This document shows positions 8,848 through 17,342 of a DNA stretch of 64,000 nucleotides, one piece after another. The stretch is from Novosphingobium resinovorum. GTDB lineage: Bacteria; Pseudomonadota; Alphaproteobacteria; Sphingomonadales; Sphingomonadaceae. The notes beneath the pieces are model-generated. The model had not been told where the DNA came from. It ran no database searches and saw nothing but the letters and a program-made list of their open reading frames with translations. The position numbers and the translations under genes are program-made. The stretch spans positions 3,688,001 through 3,752,000 of the forward strand of contig NZ_CP017075.1 of the NCBI RefSeq assembly GCF_001742225.1, written 5' to 3'. Numbering within the stretch: position 1 is the stretch's first letter; each line of letters begins with the position of its first letter.

Positions 8848-8904
8848 CGGCGCCAGCCCACGCTCTCGCCTTGCGCGAGGGCATGGGCTGGCGCCGTTTT
8901 GTTT
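8848..8904 (+). terminator. hairpin with T-rich tail between rpmH and rnpA
   Basis: CGGCGCCAGCCCA (8848-8860) pairs with TGGGCTGGCGCCG (8884-8896), followed by TTTTGTTTT. The 13-bp stem with a U-rich tail has the form of an intrinsic terminator or attenuator. It would reduce rnpA expression relative to rpmH. Confidence 0.8.
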
Positions 8905-8940
8905 TGGCGCGAATCGCCATGTCCCGACGTTCGAGCTGTC

Positions 8941-9330
8941 ATGAAGCAGGCTGACGCCTACACGGTCCTGAGCCGTCGTTCGGACTTTCTCGCCGCCAAT
9001 CGCGGCCTGCGAGTCGCGCGTCCCGGTTTCGTGCTGCTGGCCAACCGCAATGACGGGCTGGGACGGCGCGCCGGGATCACGGTGACCAAGAAGATCGGCA
9101 ATGCCGTCGTGCGCAACCGCATGAAACGGCGTTTCCGCGCCTTGCTGCGCGAACTGCTCCCCGAGCATGGCTTGGCTGACACCGACCACGTCCTGATCGG
9201 CCGCGAAGGCGGGGTCGAGCGCGACTTCGAAAAGCTGCGCGGCGAACTCGTCGCCGCGCTGGGACGGGCGCGGGACGGCAAGGGGGACGCCCCTCGCCAG
9301 CCGAATCGCAGGCGCGGTCCTCGCAAATGA
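8941..9330 (+). CDS. rnpA: ribonuclease P protein component
   Basis: A 129-aa basic protein that, with the RNase P RNA, removes tRNA 5' leaders. The family motif is present in the middle as RAGITVTKKIGNAVVRNRMKRR, where the Arg-rich RNR helix binds RNA. Start at the ATG 8941 gives the normal N-terminus MKQADAYTVLSRRSDF. The stop overlaps the yidD start by 4 bp (ATGA), indicating translational coupling. A basic, Pro-rich C-terminal tail extends past the folded domain. Confidence 0.96.
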   Translation: MKQADAYTVLSRRSDFLAANRGLRVARPGFVLLANRNDGLGRRAGITVTKKIGNAVVRNRMKRRFRALLRELLPEHGLADTDHVLIGREGGVERDFEKLRGELVAALGRARDGKGDAPRQPNRRRGPRK

Positions 9331-9572
9331 CCAAGGTTCTCGCCTTCCTCGTCTCGCTTCCGGGGCTGGCGATCATCGGGGTCGCGCGATTGTGGCAACT
9401 CGGTCCTTCGGCGATCATGCCGCCCACCTGCCGCTACTCCCCCTCCTGTTCGCAGTACGCGATTATCGCGGTTCGCAAGCATGGTGCGATCAAGGGTGGA
9501 TTGCTGGCGCTGTGGCGTCTATTGCGCTGCAATCCTTGGGGTGGGCACGGGCACGATCCCGTGCCGGACTGA
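9327..9572 (+). CDS. yidD: membrane protein insertion efficiency factor YidD
   Basis: An 81-aa small protein associated with the inner membrane that assists YidC-dependent insertion. The N-terminal amphipathic segment (LAFLVSLPGLAIIGVARLW) precedes the signature PTCRYSPSCSQYA and then RCNPWGGHGHDPVP. Length and motif are typical. It overlaps rnpA by 4 bp and lies 81 bp before the yidC start. Confidence 0.97.
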   Translation: MTKVLAFLVSLPGLAIIGVARLWQLGPSAIMPPTCRYSPSCSQYAIIAVRKHGAIKGGLLALWRLLRCNPWGGHGHDPVPD

Positions 9573-9653
9573 ACCTTAGATACTGGCGAAGTGATGCCGG
9601 CGGCCCCACATGGCCGCCGCCGAGACGAAGATACGGGCAGGAAACAGGCTTTC

Positions 9654-11417
9654 GTGGAAAACCAGCGTAACATCATCCTTGCGGTCGTACTGACCGCGCT
9701 CGTGCTCTTCGGCTGGGAGGCCGGGGTCGGCTATTTCTATCCGCAGGCCAAGACCCCGACGCAGATCGTCGAGTCCGGCGGCGCCAAGAACGCCTCCAGT
9801 CCCACCAAGCCGACGCGCGAAGGTGGCCTGATGGATGCCGCCGACCGCACGCTGGAAGCTACCGACCTCAAGACCGAGCTGGCTGCTCCGGGCCGCGTGA
9901 AGATTTCCGCGCCCGGCCTCTCGGGCTCTATCAACCTGACCGGCGCGATCGTCGACGACCTCGTGATCAATCGCCACCGCGAAACGGTCGAGAAGAATTC
10001 CGGCCCGGTCCGCATCTTCTCGCCCGCGGGGACTCCCGCGCAGCAGTTTGCACAGGTCGGCTGGCTGGGTGAGGGCGGCGTCGCCGCGCCGACCGCCTCG
10101 ACCGTCTGGACCGCGCCCGCGAACGCCACGCTGACCCCGACCACCCCGGTGACCCTGACTTGGGCGAACCCCACCGGCCAGCGCTTCGCGATCACGTACT
10201 CGATCGACCAGAACTACATGATCACCGCGCAGCAGACCGTCGAGAACGCGGGCGGCGGCGCGGTTTCGGTCAAGCCCTTCGCGCTCGTCAACCGTACCGA
10301 GAAGACTGCAAGCCTCGATACCTGGAACGTCCATTCGGGGCCGATCGGCGCCTTCGACGGTTCGGTGACCTTCGGCACCAACTACAAGGACGTGGCCGAA
10401 GCCGGCACCGTCAACGAAGCGGGCCGCACCGACTGGATCGGCTTCACCGACATCTACTGGATGTCGGCCCTTATTCCCGTAGGCGCGAAGGCGGAGAGCA
10501 CGTTCCGTTCGCTCGGCAACCAGATCTTCCGCGCCGACGTGGTATACGATCAGGCAGTGATCCAGCCGCGCACGCGCCAGAGCGTGACGACCAAGATCTT
10601 CGCGGGCGCCAAGGAGCACAAGGTGCTTGACGCCTACGAGGCGCAGGGCATCGCCAACTTCGGCCTCGCGATCGACTGGGGCTGGTTCCGCTGGTTCGAG
10701 AAGCCGATCTTCTGGCTGCTCACCAAGCTGTTCAGCCTTGTCGGCAACTTCGGCGTCGCCATCATCCTGCTGACCCTCATCGTGCGCGGCATGATGTTCC
10801 CGGTCGCCCAGCGCCAGTTCGCCTCGATGGCGGCGATGCGCGCGATCCAGCCGAAGATGAAGGCGATCCAGGAGCGCTACAAGGACGACAAGCAGAAGCA
10901 GCAGCAGGAGATCATGGCCCTCTACAAGCAGGAGAAGGTCAATCCCCTCGCAGGCTGTCTGCCGATGTTCCTGCAGATCCCGGTGTTCTTCGCGCTCTAT
11001 AAGACGCTGATCCTGGCCATCGAGATGCGCCACCAGCCCTTCGTGCTGTGGATCAAGGACCTTTCGGCTCCGGATCCGCTGCACATCCTGAACCTGTTTG
11101 GCCTGCTGCCGTTCGATCCGCCCAGCTTCCTGGCGATCGGCCTGCTCGCCCTGCTGCTCGGCGCGACGATGTACCTGCAGTTCCAGCTCAACCCGGCCCA
11201 GATGGACCCGGCGCAGCAGCAGGTGTTCAAGCTGATGCCGTGGTTCATGATGTTCGTGATGGCGCCCTTCGCCTCGGGCCTGCTGGTCTACTGGATCACC
11301 TCCAACATCCTGACCATCGCGCAGCAGAAGTTCCTCTACAGCCGCCATCCGCAGCTCAAGGCGCAAGCCGAGAAGGACGCGGCCGACAAGGCACGCGCGG
11401 CGGCCCGTACAAAGTGA
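9654..11417 (+). CDS. yidC: membrane protein insertase YidC
   Basis: YidC inserts and folds inner-membrane proteins, alone or with SecYEG. The protein is about 587 aa: an N-terminal transmembrane helix ([18 protein letters not shown]), a large periplasmic beta-sandwich domain (about 60-340), then five C-terminal helices including [14 protein letters not shown], the cytoplasmic hairpin with [14 protein letters not shown], and [18 protein letters not shown] at 9654 is used because family members begin MENQRN and AGGAAACAGG lies upstream; an ATG at 9591 is open but gives an atypical extension. engB overlaps the stop. Confidence 0.96.
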   Translation: MENQRNIILAVVLTALVLFGWEAGVGYFYPQAKTPTQIVESGGAKNASSPTKPTREGGLMDAADRTLEATDLKTELAAPGRVKISAPGLSGSINLTGAIVDDLVINRHRETVEKNSGPVRIFSPAGTPAQQFAQVGWLGEGGVAAPTASTVWTAPANATLTPTTPVTLTWANPTGQRFAITYSIDQNYMITAQQTVENAGGGAVSVKPFALVNRTEKTASLDTWNVHSGPIGAFDGSVTFGTNYKDVAEAGTVNEAGRTDWIGFTDIYWMSALIPVGAKAESTFRSLGNQIFRADVVYDQAVIQPRTRQSVTTKIFAGAKEHKVLDAYEAQGIANFGLAIDWGWFRWFEKPIFWLLTKLFSLVGNFGVAIILLTLIVRGMMFPVAQRQFASMAAMRAIQPKMKAIQERYKDDKQKQQQEIMALYKQEKVNPLAGCLPMFLQIPVFFALYKTLILAIEMRHQPFVLWIKDLSAPDPLHILNLFGLLPFDPPSFLAIGLLALLLGATMYLQFQLNPAQMDPAQQQVFKLMPWFMMFVMAPFASGLLVYWITSNILTIAQQKFLYSRHPQLKAQAEKDAADKARAAARTK

Positions 11418-12070
11418 GTGATGATCGCGTGAATGAAGAAATGGCAGAACTGACGGAGCGCGCGCGCAAGCTGTTCTCGGGACCGGTGACGTTCCTGAAG
11501 TCGGCACCGTCGCTCCAGTTCCTGCCCGATCCCGATGCGCCGGAGATCGCCTTTGCGGGCCGGTCGAACGTGGGCAAGTCCTCGCTGCTGAACGCACTGG
11601 TGGGCCGCAAGGCGATCGCGCGTACTTCGGTGACGCCGGGCCGCACGCAGGAGCTGAACTTTTTCGACGTGGCCGAACCGCTCAAGTTCCGCCTCGTCGA
11701 CATGCCGGGCTACGGCTTCGCCAAGGCGCCGCCCAAGGTTGTCGAGACCTGGCGCCGTCTGGTGCGCGACTACCTGCGTGGCCGTGTGGAACTCAAGCGC
11801 ACGCTGGTGCTGATCGATTCGCGCCACGGCGTGAAGCAGGTCGATCTCGACATGATGGAGATGCTGGATCAGGCGGCGGTGGGCTATCGCCTCGTCCTGA
11901 CCAAGGCGGACAAGATCAAGGCCAGCGAACTGGAAGCGGTCCACGCCGCCACCATCGCCGAGGCGCGCAAGCATCCCGCCGCGTTCCCGGTGGTCCACGT
12001 CACCAGTTCCGAAAAGGGCCTTGGGATCGAGGAACTGCGCGCTGCCGTGCTGGGCGATTCGGAACTCTGA
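11414..12070 (+). CDS. engB: ribosome-biogenesis GTPase EngB (YsxC/YihA)
   Basis: A 218-aa TrmE-Era-EngA-like GTPase that acts in late assembly of the 50S subunit. Motifs: G1 [11 protein letters not shown]2 Thr in [12 protein letters not shown]3 DMPGYGFA, G4 TKADK, and G5 around VTSSEKGLG. The GTG at 11414 overlaps the yidC stop (GTGA) and was chosen for coupling; GTG 11429 and ATG 11441 are possible shorter starts. Placement after yidC is common in alphaproteobacteria. Confidence 0.94.
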   Translation: MSDDRVNEEMAELTERARKLFSGPVTFLKSAPSLQFLPDPDAPEIAFAGRSNVGKSSLLNALVGRKAIARTSVTPGRTQELNFFDVAEPLKFRLVDMPGYGFAKAPPKVVETWRRLVRDYLRGRVELKRTLVLIDSRHGVKQVDLDMMEMLDQAAVGYRLVLTKADKIKASELEAVHAATIAEARKHPAAFPVVHVTSSEKGLGIEELRAAVLGDSEL

Positions 12071-12440
12071 ACCACTTCCGCGCGCGGCGGGGCTTCGACA
12101 AGCTCAGCCTGAGCGAGGTTGGGAAGTCCGGGGTGGGATTGGGGAGTGCCCAATCGTCATCCCGGCGAATGCCGCGATCGCTGGCAAAGCTGCTCGACCT
12201 AGATATGTCGCGCAGCGCCGCAGTGGCCCATCGCAAGCTCTCGCCTCAAGAGTACCCAGCGGTCCCGGATCGGGTCCGGGACGACGCAAGCGCCGGCCGC
12301 GTAGCGTTGCGGAAATCATCCTTTCATCATTCGAGTCCACAATCGAGACCGTGTCTCTGTTTGTGACATTTGCATGACGGCGCGCCGTCCCCTATGGGGC
12401 GCAGCTTCACGCGTCGAGGGATGAAAGGAATCTCGCCCAT
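12071..12440. other. 370-bp intergenic region with two repeats
   Basis: It holds a TTCGACAAGCTCAGCCTGAGCG palindrome (about 12093-12116) of a type widespread in GC-rich Proteobacteria, followed by a copy of the TCGTCCCGGA family (12155-12296). The final 140 bp before the Nudix-PhoU gene hold no convincing promoter to the eye. No gene or RNA was recognised. Confidence 0.7.
12155..12296. repeat. TCGTCCCGGA-family dispersed repeat, copy 1 (diverged)
   Basis: Begins CGTCATCCCGGCGAATG and ends CGGTCCCGGATCGGGTCCGGGACGACG (last part), so the ends are inverted copies. The interior, with GCTGGCAAAGCTGCTC and AGAGTACCC, is diverged from the copies at 16302, 59439 and 60610. Length is about 142 bp. 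Confidence 0.7.
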
Positions 12441-13574
12441 ATGCGCCAGATTGCCGTTCTTCCTTACCGCACCGTCGGTCCCGCCGTCGACGCGCCGATC
12501 CAGATTCTGCTCATCACCTCGCGCAGCACTCGTCGCTGGGTGATTCCCAAGGGCGGGCTGATGAAGGGCCTGCAACCGCACGCCGCCGCCTCGAAGGAAG
12601 CGGAAGAGGAAGCAGGCGTGCTGGGCGCGACCTGTCCAGTGCCGCTGGGCTCCTACCGCTACCGTAAGCAGCGCAATTCGGGCGCTTCGGTATGGGCGGA
12701 CGTCGATGTCTATCCGTTCGCGGTCACCGACGAGCTTTCCACATGGGACGAGCAGCACCAGCGCGAACGGCGCTGGTTCTCGCTGGAGGAAGCGGCTAGG
12801 GCGGTCGACGAAGAGGACCTTCGCGCCCTCATACGTTCCTTCGGCGCACGTGAATTCCGCGCCGCCGCCAGTCCCGCGCGCTTCCTGGGCGCAGCCGTGG
12901 ACACGGTGGCAAGCAAGACAGGGGTCAATGCCATGTTCGCCTGGTTCCAGAAGCTGCTGCCCGAGCAGGGCAACTTCTTCGACCTGTTCGAGAAGCAGGC
13001 CGCCACGCTGGTGGCGGGCGCCGATGCACTCGCCCGCCTCGCGCAGGGTGGTCCGGGCCGCGCCCAGCACATCCGCGAGATCGCCGAGCGCGAGCACGAC
13101 GCCGACGACATCACCCGCGAAGTGCTGCAGACGGTGCGTCGCAGCTTCCTGACGCCGTTTGATCGCTCGGCCATCACCAGCCTCATCAACACGATGGACG
13201 ATGCCATCGACGAGATGCAGCAGACGGCGAACGCCTGTGATCTCTACGAGGTAAGCGAGTTCGAGCCCGAGATGATCGACATGGCCGCGATCATCGTCGA
13301 TGCCGCGCGCCTGACCGCCGAGGCGATCCCGCTGCTGCGCAAGATCGGCGACAACGGCCACCGCCTCCACGAACTGACCGAGCGCCTCGTGCGCATGGAA
13401 GGCCACGCCGACGAGATCCACGCGGCCGGGCTCAAGCGCCTGTTCAAGGCGGACCTGACCAACCCGATGCACTTCTTTGTGCGGCAGGAGATGTTCAAGC
13501 GCCTCGAGCGCGTGGTCGATCGTTTCGAGGACCTCGCGAACGAGATCGACGGGCTGGTCATCGACCACTCGTAA
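12441..13574 (+). CDS. Nudix hydrolase fused to a PhoU-like (DUF47) domain
   Basis: A 377-aa single reading frame with two families. Residues about 1-145 are a Nudix domain; its box runs GGLMKGLQPHAAASKEAEEEAGV, with the metal-binding EAEEEAG core intact but Leu in place of the first Glu, as in an alphaproteobacterial DIPP-like subgroup. Residues about 165-377 (FAWFQKLLPEQGNFFDLF onward) are a helical DUF47/PhoU-like domain, normally a separate protein beside Pit transporters. An internal ATG at 12933, preceded by AGGGG, could also yield the DUF47 part alone. The pit gene starts 10 bp after the stop, so a role in phosphate uptake is likely. Confidence 0.85.
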   Translation: MRQIAVLPYRTVGPAVDAPIQILLITSRSTRRWVIPKGGLMKGLQPHAAASKEAEEEAGVLGATCPVPLGSYRYRKQRNSGASVWADVDVYPFAVTDELSTWDEQHQRERRWFSLEEAARAVDEEDLRALIRSFGAREFRAAASPARFLGAAVDTVASKTGVNAMFAWFQKLLPEQGNFFDLFEKQAATLVAGADALARLAQGGPGRAQHIREIAEREHDADDITREVLQTVRRSFLTPFDRSAITSLINTMDDAIDEMQQTANACDLYEVSEFEPEMIDMAAIIVDAARLTAEAIPLLRKIGDNGHRLHELTERLVRMEGHADEIHAAGLKRLFKADLTNPMHFFVRQEMFKRLERVVDRFEDLANEIDGLVIDHS

Positions 13575-13584
13575 AGGCCCGCCC

Positions 13585-14586
13585 ATGGACCACAGCCTTG
13601 CCCTGCCGCTGCTGATCGGCCTCGTCGCGCTCGCGCTGGCGTTCGACTTCCTCAACGGGCTGCACGATGCCGCCAATGCCATCGCGACGGTGGTGGCGAC
13701 GCGGCTGCTCTCGCCGGTCTTCGCGGTGCTGTTCGCCGCCGCCGGCAACTTCCTCGCCTACTTCTTCGTCGGCCTCCACGTCGCCGAGACGGTGGGCAAG
13801 GGCATCATCAACGTCGATGCCGTCACCCCGGCCGTGGTGTTCGGTGCCTTGGTGGGGGCGATGTTCTGGAACGTCCTGACCTGGATCAAGGGCATCCCTT
13901 CCAGTTCCAGTCACGCGCTGATCGGCGGCCTGCTCGGCGCCGGCATGGCGCACGGCGGCTTCGCGGTGGTCGAAAGCTCGGGCACGGTAAAGACCATCGC
14001 CGCGATCTTCGTCTCCCCGGTGCTCGGCTTCGTCATCGCGATGGCGCTGATGCTGCTGACCAGCTGGCTGTTCAAGGGCACGTCCCCACGCCAGTCGAAC
14101 GGCATCTTCAAGAGCCTCCACCTGCTCTCCAGCGCGGCCTACTCGATCAGCCATGGCGGCAACGATGCGCAGAAGACGATGGGCATCATCGCCGTGCTGC
14201 TCTACTCGACCGGGCACATGTCCGGGGGCTTCCATGTGCCGCACTGGGTGGTGCTGTCGTGCTACCTGGCGATTTCGCTGGGCACGCTTTCGGGCGGCTG
14301 GAAGATCATCAAGACGATGGGCTCCAAGCTGACCAAGCTCAATCACCACTCGGGGTTCTGTGCTTCCACGGCGGGCTCCATCGTGGTGTTCGGGGCGTCG
14401 GCGCTGGGCATTCCGGTCTCGACCACGCACGCCATCACCGGCTCCATTGTCGGCACCGGCGCGGCGCGGCGGTCGAGTGCGGTGCGCTGGTCGGTGGCGA
14501 GCCGGGTCATCGTGGCATGGTTCGTGACCATCCCCGCCAGCGCGGCGGTGGGTGCGCTGTTCTACATGATCACGCGGGCGTTCTGA
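13585..14586 (+). CDS. pit: inorganic phosphate transporter, Pit family
   Basis: A 333-aa inner-membrane permease with about ten hydrophobic segments. The two PHO4 signature repeats are visible: FDFLNGLHDAANAIATVV near the N-terminus and SISHGGNDAQKTMG in the second half. The paired motif PSSSSHALIGG and PVSTTHAITGS confirms the internal duplication. It imports phosphate coupled to cations. It lies 10 bp after the Nudix-PhoU-like fusion and is almost certainly in the same operon. Confidence 0.95.
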   Translation: MDHSLALPLLIGLVALALAFDFLNGLHDAANAIATVVATRLLSPVFAVLFAAAGNFLAYFFVGLHVAETVGKGIINVDAVTPAVVFGALVGAMFWNVLTWIKGIPSSSSHALIGGLLGAGMAHGGFAVVESSGTVKTIAAIFVSPVLGFVIAMALMLLTSWLFKGTSPRQSNGIFKSLHLLSSAAYSISHGGNDAQKTMGIIAVLLYSTGHMSGGFHVPHWVVLSCYLAISLGTLSGGWKIIKTMGSKLTKLNHHSGFCASTAGSIVVFGASALGIPVSTTHAITGSIVGTGAARRSSAVRWSVASRVIVAWFVTIPASAAVGALFYMITRAF

Positions 14587-14601
14587 GGGCGAGCTGATAC
14601 C

Positions 14602-14720
14602 TACCCCGTCCGGCTAGGCAGGCAAGCTGCCAAGCCTTCCGGCCCTCCCGCATGCGGGAGGGCTTTGCGCATCTTCTCCCCTCCCGCTTGCGGGAAGGGC
14701 TGGGGGTGGGCCTTTTCTTC
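14602..14720. repeat. CCCCGTCCGGCTA-family intergenic repeat, copy 1
   Basis: A 119-bp element containing CCCCGTCCGGCTAGG, AAGCCTTCCGGCCCTCCC, a CGGGAGGG palindrome, then CCCCTCCCGCTTGCGGGA and GGGGGTGGGCCTTTTCTTC. It matches 22545-22682 in the same order. The final hairpin with a T-rich tail may end pit transcription. Confidence 0.75.
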
Positions 14721-14784
14721 ACCTCGACACAGCGCCCCCCAGCCACTAGGCCGCTTGTTCAGCCATCCCGAGGAACGCCGTCCC

Positions 14785-15450
14785 GTGAAGCTCATCATCG
14801 GCAACAAGAACTATTCCAGCTGGTCGCTGCGCGGCTGGCTTGCCTGCAAACAGTCCGGCCTACATTTCGACGAGATCACCGTGCCCCTGTTCGGCGAGGA
14901 ATGGGAAGCCTTCAAGAAGTCCTCCGACGACCTTGCCCCCAGCCACGGCAAAGTGCCGATCCTGTGGGATGGCGAGGCGGTGGTGTGGGATTCGCTCGCC
15001 ATCGTCGACTACCTTGCCGACAAGGTCGGCCGCGACCGCTTCTGGCCCAAGAACGACGCGGCGCGCGCTATGGCGCGATCGATGGTGGCGGAGATGCACT
15101 CCGGCTACCTGTCGCTGCGCCGCAATTGCCCGATGAACATCCGCTCTCGCGTCGAACTGCCGGGGCTGGAGGACGAGACCCGCACCGACATCGTGCGCAT
15201 CCTCACCCTCTGGGCGGAGGCGCGGGCGCGGTTCGGCAAGGGCGGTCCGTTCCTGTTCGGCACCTTCGGCGCGGCGGACGTGTTCTACGCCCCCGTCGTC
15301 AGCCGCTTCCTGACGTACGGCATCGGCGTGCCCGGCTTCGCGCAGGCCTACATGCAGGCGGTGTGGGAGCACGAATGGATGCAGGCCTGGATCGCCGCCG
15401 CCGAGGCGGAGGACTGGGTCATCGAACAGTACGAGCACCCGGTGGCCTGA
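14785..15450 (+). CDS. glutathione S-transferase family protein
   Basis: A 221-aa cytosolic protein. The N-terminal thioredoxin-like domain begins KLIIGNKNYSSWSLRGWL, in which the Ser of YSSWS is the likely catalytic residue, and contains the glutathione-binding KVPILWDGEAVVWDSLAI. The C-terminal helical domain follows. GTG at 14785 is preceded by CGAGGAACG and begins the domain correctly. The stop overlaps the S1/P1 nuclease start (ATGATG against TGA). Physiological substrate unknown. Confidence 0.9.
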   Translation: MKLIIGNKNYSSWSLRGWLACKQSGLHFDEITVPLFGEEWEAFKKSSDDLAPSHGKVPILWDGEAVVWDSLAIVDYLADKVGRDRFWPKNDAARAMARSMVAEMHSGYLSLRRNCPMNIRSRVELPGLEDETRTDIVRILTLWAEARARFGKGGPFLFGTFGAADVFYAPVVSRFLTYGIGVPGFAQAYMQAVWEHEWMQAWIAAAEAEDWVIEQYEHPVA

Positions 15451-16298
15451 TGATGCGCAAAGTTCTCCTTCTCCTCGCCGCTCTTGCGACGATCGTATCC
15501 AGCCCGGCTTTCGCCTGGGGCGCGATGGGGCACCGAACCGTGGCGGGCATCGCCATGGCCAACGTTCGCCCTGCCACCCGCGTCGCCATCCGCAAGCTGC
15601 TCGCCCACGAGCGCGAGATGGACACGCCCAAGTGCTCGATGCGCACGATCGAGGACGCCGCGACCTGGCCCGACTGCATCAAGGGCGAGCGTTGGCGCTG
15701 GGCCTACCAGAATTCCTGGCACTACCACGACCAGCCGGTCTGCGGGACTTTCGACCTCAAGCAACTGTGCCGCGACGGCATGTGCGCCACCGCGCAGATC
15801 GAGCGCGACGAGAAGCTGCTGGCCAACCACAAGCTGGCGCCGGTGCTGCGGCTCGAAGCGCTGGTCTTCCTCGTCCACTTCGTCGGCGACATTCACCAGC
15901 CTCTGCATATCGGCGAGAACGAGGACCAGGGCGGCAACGCGGTGAAGGCCGATTACGGCGACGCGCCGGGCCGCAACCTGCACTCGATCTGGGACACGAC
16001 GCTGGCCGAGCGCGCGATCACCTCCGCCCGTCCGCCGCTGGTGCGCGTCTACAGCGCGGCCGAAAAGGCGCGGCTGGCGACCGGCACGCTGGAAGACTGG
16101 ACCCGCGAGAGCTACGAGATCAGCCGCGACGTGCTCTATCCGCTGGCGTTCGGCGGCAAGCTACCCTGTGACGTCAAGGAGCCGCAGAAGATCGTCTGGA
16201 CCAACGCTGCGATCGAACAGACGATTCCGATCGTCGATGAACGCATCGAGCGGGCGGGGCTGCGTCTGGCGCAGATGCTCGACAGGGCGCTGGCATAA
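15450..16298 (+). CDS. S1/P1-type nuclease
   Basis: A 282-aa secreted zinc-dependent nuclease that cleaves single-stranded DNA and RNA. After a signal peptide (RKVLLLLAALATIVSSPAFA) the mature protein should begin with Trp, whose amino group is a zinc ligand in this family (AWGAMGHRTVAGIA). Further ligands are seen in WHYHDQP, HFVGDIHQPLHIG and NLHSIWD. The start overlaps the GST stop by one base; ATG at 15450 and 15453 are both possible. The enzyme probably works in the periplasm or outside the cell to scavenge nucleic acid. Confidence 0.92.
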   Translation: MMRKVLLLLAALATIVSSPAFAWGAMGHRTVAGIAMANVRPATRVAIRKLLAHEREMDTPKCSMRTIEDAATWPDCIKGERWRWAYQNSWHYHDQPVCGTFDLKQLCRDGMCATAQIERDEKLLANHKLAPVLRLEALVFLVHFVGDIHQPLHIGENEDQGGNAVKADYGDAPGRNLHSIWDTTLAERAITSARPPLVRVYSAAEKARLATGTLEDWTRESYEISRDVLYPLAFGGKLPCDVKEPQKIVWTNAAIEQTIPIVDERIERAGLRLAQMLDRALA

Positions 16299-16301
16299 TG
16301 G

Positions 16302-16415
16302 CGTCGTCCCGGACCTGATCCGGGACCGCTGGCCGTGAACAGCCCATCTTGCGGCGCCGGCAGCGAGGTTGTGCCTAAAGATAGCCACCGGTCCCGGATC
16401 AAGTCCGGGACGACG
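16302..16415. repeat. TCGTCCCGGA-family dispersed repeat, copy 2
   Basis: A 114-bp element with inverted ends (CGTCGTCCCGGACCTGATCC and TCAAGTCCGGGACGACG). The interior contains CTGGCCGTGAACAGCCC, TTGCGGCG, CTAAAGATAGCCACCGG. Interior words recur at 59439-59546 and, inverted, at 60610-60729. Confidence 0.85.
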
Positions 16416-16427
16416 AATGGAGCAGTC

Positions 16428-17336
16428 GTGTCCAAGTCTCCCTCTCACACCCGGGCCTTTCTGCTGCTCGGCCTTGTGATGCTGTTCTGGGCTGGCAATT
16501 CGATCACCGGCCGCGCGGTGCGGGACGACATTCCGCCGTTCACGCTCGCGTTCGGGCGCTGGCTCATCGCGGTGCTGATCCTGCTGCCGTTCGCGGCGCG
16601 GCAGGCCTGGGCGGAGCGCGCGGCGATAGTCGCGGGATGGCGCTGGATCGCGGCGCTGGGATTCCTCGGCATCGTCTGCTTCAATTCGTTCGTCTACTCC
16701 GGGCTACATCATACGAGCGCGGCCAATGCCCTGCTGCTGCAGGCGTCGATTCCGGCTCTGGTACTGGTGCTCGATCGCATGATCTTCGGAACGCGGGCGG
16801 GGGTGCTGCACCAGGCGGGCGTCGCACTGTCCACCATCGGCGTCGTCGCCATCGTGTTCCGGGGGGACGTATCCGCGCTGGCGACATTGCGGCTTGGCAT
16901 CGGCGATGCGCTGGTGCTGTGCGGCGTCGTGGTATGGGGGCTCTACACCGTGCTCCTGCGCAAGCGGCCGCCGATCGCGCCGGCGAGCTTCCTGCTGCTG
17001 GTGTTCGTGATCGGCGCGGTGGTCATGGCGCCGCTGGCAGCATCGGAAGCGGCGCGGGGGCTGGTCGTCGCCTGGAGTCCAAAGGTGCTCGCGGCCTTCC
17101 TCTACGTTGGCATTTTCCCGTCGGTGCTGGCCTACTTCATCTACAACGCCGCGACCGTGCAATTGGGCGCTGCGCGGGCGGGGCAGGCGATCACGCTGAT
17201 GCCGCTGTTCGGTGCACTGCTCTCCGCGCTGCTGCTGGGCGAGCGGCTGGAGGGCTACCACTTTCTCGGCATGGCGCTGATCCTCGCGGGGATCGTGCTG
17301 TCCGCGGTGGAACTGATGCGCCGGGGTTCCGTCTGA
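16428..17336 (+). CDS. EamA/DMT-superfamily transporter
   Basis: A 302-aa membrane protein with ten predicted helices arranged as two EamA repeats (RAFLLLGLVMLFWAGNSI starts the first, LGIGDALVLCGVVVWG the second). Such proteins export small metabolites or amino acids. GTG at 16428 is used, just after the repeat; upstream in-frame starts run through the repeat and are unlikely. It converges on the SDR gene with 6 bp between stops. Confidence 0.88.
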   Translation: MSKSPSHTRAFLLLGLVMLFWAGNSITGRAVRDDIPPFTLAFGRWLIAVLILLPFAARQAWAERAAIVAGWRWIAALGFLGIVCFNSFVYSGLHHTSAANALLLQASIPALVLVLDRMIFGTRAGVLHQAGVALSTIGVVAIVFRGDVSALATLRLGIGDALVLCGVVVWGLYTVLLRKRPPIAPASFLLLVFVIGAVVMAPLAASEAARGLVVAWSPKVLAAFLYVGIFPSVLAYFIYNAATVQLGAARAGQAITLMPLFGALLSALLLGERLEGYHFLGMALILAGIVLSAVELMRRGSV

Positions 17337-17342
17337 GGCGGT

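Noticed and set aside
9576..11597. 673-codon open frame antisense to yidC
   Set aside because: yidC is unmistakable on the plus strand, including helices and the family start; the antisense has no recognisable features.
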